Shown piece by piece: positions 18,568-27,935 of a stretch of 54,810 bases of DNA. Below the pieces are notes generated by a model. That model worked only from the letters and a program-made list of their open reading frames with translations. It searched no databases and was not told where the DNA came from. Location of the stretch: positions 1 through 54,810 of the forward strand of contig CAJWLL010000010.1 of assembly GCA_913043275.1 (NCBI GenBank), written 5' to 3'. Both the position numbers and the translations under genes were made by a program. Origin of the DNA: an uncultured Flavobacteriaceae bacterium. Lineage in GTDB: Bacteria; Bacteroidota; Bacteroidia; Flavobacteriales; Flavobacteriaceae. Each line of letters opens with the position of its first letter. Position 1 is the stretch's first letter.

Positions 18568-19755
18568 CTACCTTTTTACCCCACGACTCGCCCAAGCTGA
18601 AGCTATAATGCCTAATAATAACAATGTTCCCATAACCAAAAGTAAATTTTCTAATTCCCATTTCACAGGATATGGTAGACTGGTTCCTGGAACATTAATA
18701 AAGGGAGTCCATTGTTGAATTAAGATTATAAACGAAGATAATATTAGTCCAATACCTCCTCCAAATATGATGATCATAATACCTAAAAAGAAAAAGGTCT
18801 GGCGAAGTTGTTTTAGCGAAATCCCCATCGCTTTTAGAATATTCATCTGAGGCTTTTTGTCCAAAATCATCATCACTAATGCACCTACTAGATTGAAAAG
18901 AGCAATGATCAGCACTAAAGTGAAGATTAGATAGATGGCTAAATGTTCTGTATTGAGCATTTTATAAAGGGCGGTATTGAGTTGGGCTCGGTCTTTGATT
19001 TCAACTGATTCACCCATTATTTCTTTAATTTTCTTTTTCAAATCTTTGGAACGGGCTTGAGGATCTGCTTTTATTTCAATGGAAGAGAAAACATTCTTGG
19101 GATATTTCAGGAGATTCCGTGCAAAATCCAAAGTACTGAAAATGTATTTTTGATCAATGTCTTCACTGATTTGATACAAACCTATCGTAATGGCTTGCTG
19201 GGTATAAAAAGGGTTTTGTTTTAGGCTGTTTTTTAGGGTTTTTTTGGGAATGCTGATATTGAGAAAAGATCCATAGTCGTAGACCCCTAGGCCCATACTC
19301 TCTCCAATTCTATAGCCTGCTACAATGCCATTGGACTCTGGGACCAACCATTCTCCAACTGCAACTAAGGAGTCAGCAGGAATGACATTTAGGTAACCTG
19401 TCCCCACCCCTTTGAGGTAGGCCACCTGGTCTTTTTCTTTAAAGTAAAGGAAAACTTTTTCCTCCAAAATGGGGCTAAAGGCTTTGATCTCGTCAGTATT
19501 TTCTAGTTGATGAACTTGGCTACTGTCTAGCGAAATCGTTTTCCCTTGTTTGGCTACCACCCGAAAGTCAGGGTCAAAAACATTCGAGAATGACAGTCCA
19601 AAATCTTTCAGCCCAGAAAAGGCACTCAAAACAATCATAAGAGCTGCAGTAGCTATCATAATGACCAGTAGCGCAATGAAGTTGATTCTGTTAATTACGG
19701 TTTGTCTGCTCTTAGAGAAAAAATAACGCCATGCGATTTTTAGAACAACCGACAT
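18568..19755 (-). CDS. FtsX/LolC-E-like ABC transporter permease
   Basis: A 395-residue inner-membrane protein with one N-terminal TM helix (about 22-46), a large periplasmic MacB-PCD-like domain (about 50-260) and three C-terminal helices (about 270-300, 318-350, 368-388). The start FSKSRQTVINRINFIALLVIM is the LolC/E-type signature, which suggests lipoprotein release or a related mechanotransmission system. No ATPase gene lies next to it, so it must pair with an ATPase encoded elsewhere. It is four bases downstream of rbfA, hence co-transcribed. Confidence 0.85.
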   Translation of the reverse strand: MSVVLKIAWRYFFSKSRQTVINRINFIALLVIMIATAALMIVLSAFSGLKDFGLSFSNVFDPDFRVVAKQGKTISLDSSQVHQLENTDEIKAFSPILEEKVFLYFKEKDQVAYLKGVGTGYLNVIPADSLVAVGEWLVPESNGIVAGYRIGESMGLGVYDYGSFLNISIPKKTLKNSLKQNPFYTQQAITIGLYQISEDIDQKYIFSTLDFARNLLKYPKNVFSSIEIKADPQARSKDLKKKIKEIMGESVEIKDRAQLNTALYKMLNTEHLAIYLIFTLVLIIALFNLVGALVMMILDKKPQMNILKAMGISLKQLRQTFFFLGIMIIIFGGGIGLILSSFIILIQQWTPFINVPGTSLPYPVKWELENLLLVMGTLLLLGIIASAWASRGVKR

Positions 19756-19758
19756 GTT

Positions 19759-20160
19759 TTACTTTTTTTGTCTTTTTGGGAGACCTTTGGCATCCTTAAT
19801 AGGGTTGTCAAGTTGTTTAAAGGCTTTTTCTATCCCATCAACATAGTCTAGAGAGTCATCAATATAAAACCAAAACTTGGGCATGCGTCGCAATTGGTGT
19901 TTCATTCTTTGGGACATATCATGCCTGATCTGAAAGCTGTTTTCTTGAATATTTTTCAAGAAAACAGCTGCCTTTTCTTGTGGGAAAACACTCAGGTAGA
20001 CTTTGGCCAAAGATAAATCAATGGTCACGTTAACCTTGGTAATTGAAAGCACAAGGTTGGAGTATCCTTGATTTCTAATGGCTTTTTGAAGCATGCCAGC
20101 CAGTTCCTGCTGTATTGCCGTGGCTACTTTTTTTTGTCTTGGAGTTTCTTCAATACCCAT
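19759..20160 (-). CDS. rbfA: Ribosome-binding factor A
   Basis: A 133-residue KH-like protein needed for 30S maturation and 16S 5'-end processing. The N-terminus RQKKVATAIQQELAGMLQ and the central VTKVNVTIDLSLAKVYLSVF-like strand are family features; the C-terminal extension is Lys-rich. I chose the ATG at 20160, whose product begins MGIEETPRQKK, rather than an upstream frame extension. A -7 box lies six bases before this ATG. Confidence 0.9.
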   Translation of the reverse strand: MGIEETPRQKKVATAIQQELAGMLQKAIRNQGYSNLVLSITKVNVTIDLSLAKVYLSVFPQEKAAVFLKNIQENSFQIRHDMSQRMKHQLRRMPKFWFYIDDSLDYVDGIEKAFKQLDNPIKDAKGLPKRQKK

Positions 20161-20166
20161 AATAAA

Positions 20167-20174
20167 CAAAAGTA
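20167..20174 (-). promoter_or_regulatory. Putative -7 box for rbfA, adjacent to the start codon
   Basis: The minus strand reads TACTTTTG (TAnnTTTG) ending six bases before the rbfA ATG. If used, transcription would start at or next to the start codon. Confidence 0.4.
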
Positions 20175-20195
20175 GGCATTCCAATTGATAAGTCT

Positions 20196-20203
20196 TATTT
20201 TTG
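20196..20203 (+). promoter_or_regulatory. Putative -7 box for the CAP gene, adjacent to the start codon
   Basis: TATTTTTG (TAnnTTTG) ends five bases before the ATG at 20209. With the rbfA box it forms a divergent pair only 21 bases apart. Confidence 0.35.
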
Positions 20204-20208
20204 ATTCT

Positions 20209-20736
20209 ATGATAAAGAGCAGCACAAATTTATTTTTAATCACTCTATGGACCTTTTTTGGCCTAAGCTCTTGTTTTGCTCAGCGTGATCTAAAGATTAT
20301 AAGTCGTTTGATTTTTGAAAAAACCAATGCAATTCGAGCCGAAAAGGGCTTGCTCGAATTGATAGAGTTAGATTCCTTGATTAATTTAGCGCAAGTTCAT
20401 AGCGAGAACATGGTAAATCATCATTTTTATTCCCATATAGATCACTTAGGACAAAACCCTATACAACGAGCAGAAGAATTTAAGGTTAAGGCATGGGTAA
20501 GAAAGGGAAACCATCTTTCGGGGATAGCCGAAAATATTGCTCAAATCCCTTGGCATGAAAATGTAAGAGATTGTGGAGACACTAGAACAGCAGAAAGTTT
20601 TGCCGAATGCATGGTCTCCGGGTGGAAAAATAGTCCACCTCATTTTAAAAACATCTTGGGAGATTACACCCATTTGGGGGTTGGTTTGTGTTTTGACGAA
20701 AAAGGCATAGGCTTTGGCACCCAAAACTTTCGCTAA
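20209..20736 (+). CDS. CAP/SCP-domain protein, secreted
   Basis: A 175-residue protein with a signal peptide (TLWTFFGLSSCFAQ, possibly SPI despite the Cys) and a CAP (SCP/PR-1-like) domain. Recognisable family segments are the helix around NAIRAEKGL, HSENMVNHHFYSHIDHLGQNP, ENIAQIP and SGWKNSPPHFKNIL with the active-pocket His residues. Bacterial CAP proteins are extracytoplasmic and often of unknown function. I chose the ATG at 20209, which places the signal sequence at the N-terminus. Confidence 0.85.
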   Translation: MIKSSTNLFLITLWTFFGLSSCFAQRDLKIISRLIFEKTNAIRAEKGLLELIELDSLINLAQVHSENMVNHHFYSHIDHLGQNPIQRAEEFKVKAWVRKGNHLSGIAENIAQIPWHENVRDCGDTRTAESFAECMVSGWKNSPPHFKNILGDYTHLGVGLCFDEKGIGFGTQNFR

Positions 20737-20744
20737 ACTATCAC

Positions 20745-21101
20745 TTAATCCTTTTTTGAATACCAGATTCGGGTAACCAGGACCTCTTGATCCACCATTT
20801 TTTTCAAAAACTCTGAAATGTAGTCTAGCTTATATCCTTTTTGCTCATAGATAGAAGAAATGGCTACAATCGATCCCGCAGCATAGACTTTTTTAATTGG
20901 CTCATGTTCACCGACATCTTCATAAACAATGGTGCTGTTTTTTTCAGTGTTTATCTCATGACTATTAATGGTTAGGATTAATCTATTTACCACATTTTTA
21001 TTACTAGTTAATTCGCTCTTATGAATCATATACCCGCAAGTCATTGTAATCATATAAAACAGGCTTACAATGAAAATGGATCCCTTGTCAGTGATGTTCA
21101 T
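20745..21101 (-). CDS. Hypothetical protein with one N-terminal membrane segment
   Basis: A 118-residue protein that I do not recognise. An N-terminal hydrophobic helix (about residues 8-25, IFIVSLFYMITMTCGYMI) is followed by an extracytoplasmic or cytoplasmic alpha/beta segment rich in Lys and Glu. It lies convergent to the CAP gene with an eight-base gap and has no close partner on its own strand. Its codon use and composition match the neighbours, supporting a real gene. Confidence 0.6.
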   Translation of the reverse strand: MNITDKGSIFIVSLFYMITMTCGYMIHKSELTSNKNVVNRLILTINSHEINTEKNSTIVYEDVGEHEPIKKVYAAGSIVAISSIYEQKGYKLDYISEFLKKMVDQEVLVTRIWYSKKD

Positions 21102-21227
21102 TTTAATGAGTATATTTTTAGTAAATATAAAGATTTAGAAAGATCTCCGTATAAGATCAACCAATTTCTAAAGCTAGAAAAATTAGCGAAAAAAAACTTT
21201 GGGCATAACTAGGGTCTAAGTCGTCGC

Positions 21228-22673
21228 TTATTTTTTTTCGTGTTCAAAATAAAAATTTTCAGAATATACATGTGCTTCGTGCATTAGACTATCAATATTT
21301 TTTACTATTTCTGGGTAATCTTCTGCTAGGTTATTTTCCTCACCAATATCATCTGTCAACCGGTATAATTCAATTGGAGCATCTGGATCTTTAGCCATTT
21401 TCATACGTACACCTTTCCATTGATCCATTCTAATGGCTTGCCTCCCTCCCTTTTCCAAAAATTCCCAATAGAGGTAGTTGTGTGTTTTCTGTTCTTTACC
21501 AATCATTGTGGGCAAAAAGGAAATTCCATCAATCCCGTCCATGTTCTTGTCAACTCCTGCGATTTCAATTGCAGTAGGGAAAAAATCCCAAAAGGCAGAG
21601 AGGTGATCGGTGGTGGAGCCGGGCTTAATCCTTGAAGGCCAATAAGCTATCATGGGAACGCGAATCCCTCCTTCATAGAGATCTCTCTTGTAACCCCTTA
21701 ATGGTCCGTTGCTGTCAAAGTAATCAGGATCTGCGCCCCCTTCTTTGTGAGGGCCATTGTCGGAGGTAAAGACTATGAGGGTGTTTTTGGCAATCCCCAA
21801 TTCGTGAACTTTGTCTAAAATTTCACCCACTTGATCATCCAAAACATTCACCATCGCGGCAAAAGCAGCATGACTTTCTTCTTGAGAATTATAACCACTT
21901 ACACTGTAGCCTCCTTTTTTTTCGACATTTACATATTTTTTCTCGGGTAAAAATTCGCCTCTATATTTTGTTATATATTCTTCAGGAGCGAGCAATTCTG
22001 CATGTGGAATAACAGAGGGGTAAAACATGAAGAAAGGATTTTCCTTGTTTTCTTCCAAAAAGGATAATGCTTTTTGGTGGATCAATTTTGGAGCATAGGT
22101 TTGTGAAATTGTACCATCGTTTCCTTGTATATTTTCTTTAATCTGATTGTTCCAAAGGTGGGTAGGGTAATAATTGTGTGCCACCCGTTGACAGTTATAA
22201 CCATAGAATTGATCAAAACCTTGAAAATTAGGATCACCATCAGAACCGGGATAACCCAGCCCCCATTTCCCAAATGCTCCTGTACGGTAGCCAGCTTCTT
22301 TTAGCACTTCTGCGATGGTAATTTCTTCAGGATCCAATGGAAATTGTCCTTCATTGTTAAGGGTAATACCTCTTTCAGAATTACCCCTAATAAAAGTGTG
22401 ACCTGTATGTTGGCCTGTCATCAGTGCTGACCTTGAAGGCGCACAAACGGTTGAGCCGGAATAGTGTTGTAAAAAACGCATTCCTCCCTTGGCCAATCGG
22501 TCTAAATTGGGTGTCTTAAAAAGGGTTTGACCGTAAACTCCTATATCCCCGTAGCCCAGGTCATCGGCTAGAATATAGATGATGTTAGGAGCAGAAATCT
22601 TGTCTGTTTTTGGTATAGTATTTTTACACCCGTTAAATAATATTATCCCAAATAGTATTGTTAGATTTTTCAT
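21228..22673 (-). CDS. S1-family sulfatase, lipoprotein
   Basis: A 481-residue arylsulfatase-type enzyme. Lipobox Cys16 (LFNGC), metal-binding Asp37-Asp38 in ILADDLGYGD, formylglycine signature CAPSR at 77-81 (mature residue Cys77), and TSDNGPHKEGG supplying later ligands. The C-terminal segment DIGEENNLAEDYPEI is characteristic of the arylsulfatase A-like group. The substrate is unknown. It is separate from the main island and lies in the same direction as the MBL-rhodanese gene upstream of it. Confidence 0.92.
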   Translation of the reverse strand: MKNLTILFGIILFNGCKNTIPKTDKISAPNIIYILADDLGYGDIGVYGQTLFKTPNLDRLAKGGMRFLQHYSGSTVCAPSRSALMTGQHTGHTFIRGNSERGITLNNEGQFPLDPEEITIAEVLKEAGYRTGAFGKWGLGYPGSDGDPNFQGFDQFYGYNCQRVAHNYYPTHLWNNQIKENIQGNDGTISQTYAPKLIHQKALSFLEENKENPFFMFYPSVIPHAELLAPEEYITKYRGEFLPEKKYVNVEKKGGYSVSGYNSQEESHAAFAAMVNVLDDQVGEILDKVHELGIAKNTLIVFTSDNGPHKEGGADPDYFDSNGPLRGYKRDLYEGGIRVPMIAYWPSRIKPGSTTDHLSAFWDFFPTAIEIAGVDKNMDGIDGISFLPTMIGKEQKTHNYLYWEFLEKGGRQAIRMDQWKGVRMKMAKDPDAPIELYRLTDDIGEENNLAEDYPEIVKNIDSLMHEAHVYSENFYFEHEKK

Positions 22674-22769
22674 GCTTTTAAAAAATTAATTAATGCGACA
22701 GTTTGGATTGGAACAAAGCTAAAAAATAAACAAAGAGCCAGAGAGATAATAAGCAAAGCCCCATCATTT

Positions 22770-24182
22770 TTAATGAACTGTTGGACAAATGCCATCCGAA
22801 AGCTTGATTCCTGTTGCTTCAATGGCTTTGAAGCCCTCTTGAACGTTAACTAAGTTATGAATCCCTCTTTTTTTAAGTATAGAAGAAGCAATGACACTGC
22901 GATAACCTCCTGCACAATGAATATAAAAAATGTCTTTCCTAGGAAATTTATTAAGATGCTCATTGAGAAAATCCAAGGGGGTGTTTTGAGAATTTTTGAT
23001 GTTTTTAGAAATGTATTCACTTTCATTTCGAACATCGAAAATGGTAACATCGACTTTCCTTATCAATGACTCTAGGACAAATGCACTAATGCCATTAATA
23101 AAATCAAATTCTTTATTAGCATTTTCCCAGGTTTTAAACCCTCCTTCTAAATAGCCAAGGACATTGTCAAAGCCTACTCTAGACAAGCGGATGATGGTTT
23201 CTTCTTCTCTACCCTCAGGGGCAATGATCAACAAGGGCTGACTTACATCCCCAATCAATGCTCCCACCCAAGGAGCAAATCTACCATCCAGTCCTATAAA
23301 AATTGATTGTGGGACATGGCCCTTGACAAAATCATTTTGATGTCTAACGTCTAGTACTATTGCATCAGTTTCATTAGCCAAAACTTCAAAAGCTTCAGTG
23401 TTCAAAGGATTTAATCCGCGGTCCAATACCTTTTCAATATCATCATAGCCAGATTTGTTCATTTTAACATTATATGGAAAATATTTGGGAGGGGGTAGAA
23501 TCCCGTCTGTGACTTCTTTGATGAATTCCGCTCGGGTCATATTCTGTCTTAGGGCATAATTCATTTTTTTCTGATTTCCTAAGGTATCCATGGTCTCCTT
23601 CATCATTTTTTTCCCACAAGCAGAACCCGCACCATGTGCCGGGTATACCATCACCTCATCTGATAGAGGCATAATTTTATTTCTCAGACTGTCAAAAAGC
23701 ATGCCTGCTAACTCCTCCTGGGTAATGTTTTCCAATTTTTGTGCCAGATCAGGCCGTCCTACATCCCCCAAGAAAAGAGTATCTCCACTAAAAATGGCGA
23801 TGTCTTTATTCTCATTGTCTCTCAGCAAATAAGTCGTGCTTTCCATTGTGTGTCCAGGGGTATGAATCGCCACGATAGTCATATCTCCTAATGAAAATTC
23901 CTGTCCATCCTTTGCAATGATGCTATGAAAACCTGGATCGGCACTGGGTCCAAATACGATTGGCGCACCGGTTGCTCTGGAAAGGGTAAGGTGCCCGCTT
24001 ACAAAATCGGCATGAAAATGGGTCTCGAAAATGTATTTAATTTTTGCATTGTTTTTCTGTGCGGACTTCAGGTAGGGGGCTACTTCTCTTAACGGATCAA
24101 TAATGGCCGCTTCGCCTTTGCTTTCTATATAGTAGGCCCCTTGCGCTAAACATCCGGTATAAATTTGCTCTACCTTCATCAT
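22770..24182 (-). CDS. MBL-fold persulfide dioxygenase-like protein with two rhodanese domains
   Basis: A 470-residue cytoplasmic protein. The N-terminal MBL domain (1-250) has ETHFHADFVSGH with iron ligands His55, His57 and Asp59, the pattern of persulfide dioxygenases (ETHE1/BlaR type). Two rhodanese domains follow. The first (about 262-355) has Ala321 where the catalytic Cys would be (IIAPEGREEE) and is likely inactive. The second (about 370-462) has Cys423 in IHCAGGYRS and should be competent. The combined role is sulfide/persulfide oxidation with sulfur transfer. Two adjacent ATG codons (24182, 24179) are both possible starts. Confidence 0.9.
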   Translation of the reverse strand: MMKVEQIYTGCLAQGAYYIESKGEAAIIDPLREVAPYLKSAQKNNAKIKYIFETHFHADFVSGHLTLSRATGAPIVFGPSADPGFHSIIAKDGQEFSLGDMTIVAIHTPGHTMESTTYLLRDNENKDIAIFSGDTLFLGDVGRPDLAQKLENITQEELAGMLFDSLRNKIMPLSDEVMVYPAHGAGSACGKKMMKETMDTLGNQKKMNYALRQNMTRAEFIKEVTDGILPPPKYFPYNVKMNKSGYDDIEKVLDRGLNPLNTEAFEVLANETDAIVLDVRHQNDFVKGHVPQSIFIGLDGRFAPWVGALIGDVSQPLLIIAPEGREEETIIRLSRVGFDNVLGYLEGGFKTWENANKEFDFINGISAFVLESLIRKVDVTIFDVRNESEYISKNIKNSQNTPLDFLNEHLNKFPRKDIFYIHCAGGYRSVIASSILKKRGIHNLVNVQEGFKAIEATGIKLSDGICPTVH

Positions 24183-24879
24183 TTCTGGGCTACTTATGGT
24201 TAATTTGACTAGACATATTTTTTATACTTGAAACTTCTTTCTCAATTAATCTGATTTATTGCAGAATCTAAACTAGAAAAAAAAACTCATTTTCCAATGA
24301 TTTTAATCATAACATACCCATAGAAAAGATCCCTAAGCGGGCCTATGACTTTGACCCACATTACTGTAACGTTCCTTATAGTTCTTAAATACATAGGCGT
24401 AATGTTGAGGAGGCACAGGCATCAATCATTAGATGATTAATTGTTTCTTTTTCATTTTCAATTCGCTCATTGATTTCCTTTGTAAAAAAAGAATCGTTCT
24501 CAAAAAAAGTTGTCCATCAAACCTAACGATCAATACCCTGGAAAGGTTTGAACTTCTTCCGAGAATCGCAATACATTTCTAAAATGTGGAGCACCTTTGA
24601 TATGACCCAAAACAGTAATATGGGGTTTTAGAAGAACGGTAAACCATCAAAGTAAGTCCTAATTGTAGCCTTGAATCCAATCCAAAAAGGTGAAATAATT
24701 TCGCATTGTCTAAATTTATAATTCAAAAATAAGGCTCCTTTTGAATACAGCTCAAACCTAATGTTTCAAGCGTAAGTCTTTTAATTTTCTAGAATTTTGT
24801 GGGATGATTCATAATTTTTTTCAACTAATAGCAATAATGCTTTAAAATGATAATCTAAAAATTAGGTTCTAAATAGTTC
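24183..24879. other. Long spacer with no intact gene
   Basis: About 700 bases between the divergent MBL-rhodanese and receptor genes. It has no convincing complete gene or structured RNA. One decayed reading frame on the minus strand is listed separately. Confidence 0.6.
24385..24517 (-). pseudogene. Possible decayed short gene with one frameshift
   Basis: On the minus strand an ATG at 24517 opens MDNFF and meets a seven-T run. Shifting frame there continues as a coherent hydrophilic sequence (ENDSFFTKEINERIENEKE ... NHLMIDACASS) to a TAA at 24385. The amino-acid pattern looks coding, but the family is not recognised and chance cannot be excluded. Confidence 0.2.
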
Positions 24880-24887
24880 TATATTTG
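24880..24887 (+). promoter_or_regulatory. Putative -7 box for the outer-membrane receptor
   Basis: TATATTTG (TAnnTTTG) ends nine bases before the ATG at 24897. No clear -33 TTG. Confidence 0.4.
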
Positions 24888-24896
24888 ATAGGCCTT

Positions 24897-27302
24897 ATGA
24901 ATATTCACATATCTGAATCTATAAATTATTTTTTATTGAAAAACCTCGCGTTATTATTTTACTCGCTAATGGCTTTCACCCATTTATTTGCCCAGCAAAA
25001 CGCTTTTGAAATAAAGGGTATTATAATTGACCAATCATCGAAACAGCCCATTCCTTTTGCAACTGTTTTAGTGGGAGATAAGTCAAATCTTGAACCTATC
25101 ACCGGAGTCACCACTTTAGACAATGGCTCTTTTACTGTCCTGTCTCCATTAAGAGACATTTATATAGAGATCAGCTTCATTGGTTATAAGACCTTTAGGT
25201 TAGTAGATTTTAAGGTAAATAGTAAGGGTTTAGATTTAGGCAAAATAGCCCTTATTGAACAGTCAAAAATGTTGAATGAAGTAGAAGTTAGAGGAGAGAA
25301 ATCAACTATGGAGTTTAAACTTGACAAAAGGGTTTTTAATGTAGGAAAGGACTTAAGTAGTACAGGTGCCAGTGCGCTGGAAGTTTTGGATAATGTTCCT
25401 TCTGTGACAGTCAGTATAGAAGGCCAAGTAAGACTTAGAGGAAACTCTGGTGTTCAAATTTTGATTAATGGAAAGCCTTCTGTACTAACTACTGAGGGAG
25501 GAAATGCTTTGGGATCAATTACTGCCGAGATGATTGAAAAAATTGAAGTGATTACTAATCCTTCTGCCAAATATGAAGCCGAGGGAACTGCAGGAATAAT
25601 AAATATCGTAATAAAAAAAGATGATAGGGAGGGAATCAATGGTTCCTTAACCCTTAACTATGGCCAACCGGACAACAACAGTGCCGGTCTAAGCCTTAAT
25701 AGACGTACTAAAAAATTAAATTTGTTTACTCAGATAGGCTATGGAGCAAGAAATTTTCCAAGAGAGGGAAAGAATAAAAACGACAATTTTTTAACTAAAA
25801 CACAGATCTTAACTGAAGGAACCCAGTATCGAAAGGAAAAGTATTACAACATCATTCTGGGAACAGATTATTATATCAATCCCCAAACTGTAATTACCTT
25901 ATCTGGATTTTATGCTTTTGAAGCAGAAGAACAGCCTTCTAACACCAATGTCAAACAGTTTGAAAATAACATTCTATTGACCTCAGAATGGAACCGGGAG
26001 GAGGTTACAACAGCGGGTAATCCCAAATATCAATATGAGCTTATTTACAAGAAAGATTTTTTGGATAATGAAGATCACAACTTAATTTTTAGTGCCACTG
26101 GAAATCTTTTCAGTAAAGACCAATCATCTGAATTCTTTAACACCACCGTGTTGGGATCCGAAACTTTTAATGATCAACAAACAAGTACTTTTTTTCGAGA
26201 GGCTGTTCATACTTTCAAATTGGATTATACCCACCCTTTTGCAGAAAACTGGACTTTGGAAGGGGGTTTTCAATATGCTAATAATGATGTGAGTAATGAT
26301 TTTGAGGTCAAAGATGATTTGGCTGATCGATGGATTGTCAACCCTGGATTGACTAATGTGTTTGAATTCACTCAGGGCGTTATGGGTATATACGGAATGG
26401 CGGCCTTCGAGTCAGATACTTGGGGTGTACAACTTGGGTTGAGGAATGAAAACACCCTTGTCAATACGCTTTTGGTAAACACTAATGAAAAAAAAAAGCA
26501 GAACTTTACTGATTTGTTCCCATCTGTTAACACCTCATATAAGTTTAGTAAAAGCTTTTCCCTGCAGACTGGATATTCTAGAAGGATTTATCGACCTCGC
26601 TTGTGGGACCTGAATCCTTTTTTCAATATTCGTAATAGCTATAACTACAGAAAAGGAAACCCCAACCTAAGATCAGAATATTCAGATTCGTATGAAATAT
26701 CCGCAATATACCTCATGGGAAAGATCTCTCTAAACATGAGTTTATACCAGCTATATACAACTAATACTATCGAATCTGTTACAACATTTCAGAACAATAT
26801 AAGTGTTCGTGCACCTGAAAATCTCGGGACCAAACGGGTAAATGGGATAGAGATTAATGGAAAAATAAGTCCCACCAAAAAAATTGTAGTCAATGGGGAT
26901 TTCAATTATAACAACTTTGACCGAAAAGCTTCATGGCAAAACCAATCTTTCGATTTTAAAGGGAACAGTTGGAGCGCGGAGGTCACTTCCAAATTTAAAT
27001 TTCCGAAAGATTTAGATTTGGAATTCAGTTGGAATTATCAGTCGGGTTTTAAAACCATTGATGGGAAATCTAGCCCCAGTGAGTTTCTAAATATCGGAGC
27101 ACGAAAAAAACTACTCAAAGGGAAAGGTATTATAAGCTTTAATATAAGAGACCTTTTTGCCAAACGTGTAAATGAAAACCAAACCATTAGAGATAATTTT
27201 AACATATGGAGTCGAACATTCTATGGTAGATTTTGGGTCATCGGGCTCAGCTATGGTTTTGGTAAAGGTGAAGCTATGGAATTTAGGGGGAGAAGAAGAT
27301 AG
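24897..27302 (+). CDS. TonB-dependent receptor-like outer-membrane beta-barrel protein
   Basis: An 801-residue outer-membrane protein with a signal peptide ending LFAQ. Order: a carboxypeptidase-regulatory-like beta domain (about 38-115, IDQSSKQPIPFATVLVGDK), a TonB plug (about 120-240, ALEVLDNVPSVTVSIEGQVRLRG and NPSAKYEAEGTAGIINIV), then a large barrel rich in alternating aromatic strands. This is the type in which the barrel belongs to the outer-membrane-beta-barrel 3 group rather than SusC, and there is no SusD gene beside it. Ligand unknown; small-molecule or peptide uptake is plausible. The TTG four codons upstream is an unlikely start. Confidence 0.88.
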   Translation: MNIHISESINYFLLKNLALLFYSLMAFTHLFAQQNAFEIKGIIIDQSSKQPIPFATVLVGDKSNLEPITGVTTLDNGSFTVLSPLRDIYIEISFIGYKTFRLVDFKVNSKGLDLGKIALIEQSKMLNEVEVRGEKSTMEFKLDKRVFNVGKDLSSTGASALEVLDNVPSVTVSIEGQVRLRGNSGVQILINGKPSVLTTEGGNALGSITAEMIEKIEVITNPSAKYEAEGTAGIINIVIKKDDREGINGSLTLNYGQPDNNSAGLSLNRRTKKLNLFTQIGYGARNFPREGKNKNDNFLTKTQILTEGTQYRKEKYYNIILGTDYYINPQTVITLSGFYAFEAEEQPSNTNVKQFENNILLTSEWNREEVTTAGNPKYQYELIYKKDFLDNEDHNLIFSATGNLFSKDQSSEFFNTTVLGSETFNDQQTSTFFREAVHTFKLDYTHPFAENWTLEGGFQYANNDVSNDFEVKDDLADRWIVNPGLTNVFEFTQGVMGIYGMAAFESDTWGVQLGLRNENTLVNTLLVNTNEKKKQNFTDLFPSVNTSYKFSKSFSLQTGYSRRIYRPRLWDLNPFFNIRNSYNYRKGNPNLRSEYSDSYEISAIYLMGKISLNMSLYQLYTTNTIESVTTFQNNISVRAPENLGTKRVNGIEINGKISPTKKIVVNGDFNYNNFDRKASWQNQSFDFKGNSWSAEVTSKFKFPKDLDLEFSWNYQSGFKTIDGKSSPSEFLNIGARKKLLKGKGIISFNIRDLFAKRVNENQTIRDNFNIWSRTFYGRFWVIGLSYGFGKGEAMEFRGRRR

Positions 27303-27361
27303 TTTTATCAGATTTTCTAACGTTTTTTTACTAAATTCGGCGAAACATAAATCAATTTAAA

Positions 27362-27766
27362 ATGAAAATTAAAAATATTTTTTGGACTTGTTCTGTTCTT
27401 ATTTTTATTCAAGGGATACCTCTGTTTTTATCTCTTTTTTCGCCTGAATTTAAAATGATGCTAATTGCGGATGCTTTTGGAACTAATCCATCTGCCGATG
27501 CAGTAACCATGTTCGAGTCTTTTGCTTTGGTTGTTGGACTTTTAGTATTGGGGATCATTTTTTTTATTGTTGGAGCAACTTCTTTTACGGATTTGGAGAC
27601 CTTAAAAAGAATTTCCTTTTTACTATTTGTGCTTTCAGGGTTTTTTGCCCTACCGGATCTGATCAGTTTTATTAAAGGAGATCCAACGGCACCGCTTCCA
27701 GTTATCATTTTAGGATTGATTACTATGGCGCTGTTTTATTATGGCTCTAAGAAAGGAACTATCTAA
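27362..27766 (+). CDS. Four-helix integral membrane protein, DUF4345-like
   Basis: A 134-residue protein with four hydrophobic segments (about 5-24, 50-75, 81-100 and 110-127). The layout resembles small DUF4345/DoxX-type membrane proteins, but I see no functional motif. It begins 59 bases after the receptor gene in the same direction and is followed by a strong hairpin, so it may end that transcript. Confidence 0.6.
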   Translation: MKIKNIFWTCSVLIFIQGIPLFLSLFSPEFKMMLIADAFGTNPSADAVTMFESFALVVGLLVLGIIFFIVGATSFTDLETLKRISFLLFVLSGFFALPDLISFIKGDPTAPLPVIILGLITMALFYYGSKKGTI

Positions 27767-27832
27767 GTTTATTGATGATATAGCTTTGAAGTAGTATTGT
27801 TGGGATTATGTTTTTTTATTGAAATAAAAGGC

Positions 27833-27880
27833 TATTAGGATTAGTTTTGACGACCTTGATAATCCTAATACTTGCTTTTT
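27833..27880 (+). terminator. Probable terminator hairpin
   Basis: TATTAGGATTA (27833-27843) is perfectly complementary to TAATCCTAATA (27860-27870) with a 16-base loop; a short T run follows at about 27876-27880. The T run is a few bases away, so efficiency is uncertain. Confidence 0.5.
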
Positions 27881-27935
27881 CGGGACTGCGTTTTGGAATG
27901 AAAAAGTAATCAAAATTAATTGTACTTAAAAACAT

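Noticed and set aside
21021-21212. Plus-strand 63-residue frame
   Set aside because: It overlaps the more coding-like minus-strand gene at 20745-21101 and lacks promoter or signal features.
24897-27302. SusC of a polysaccharide utilisation locus
   Set aside because: No SusD gene follows and the barrel type and C-terminus are not SusC-like.
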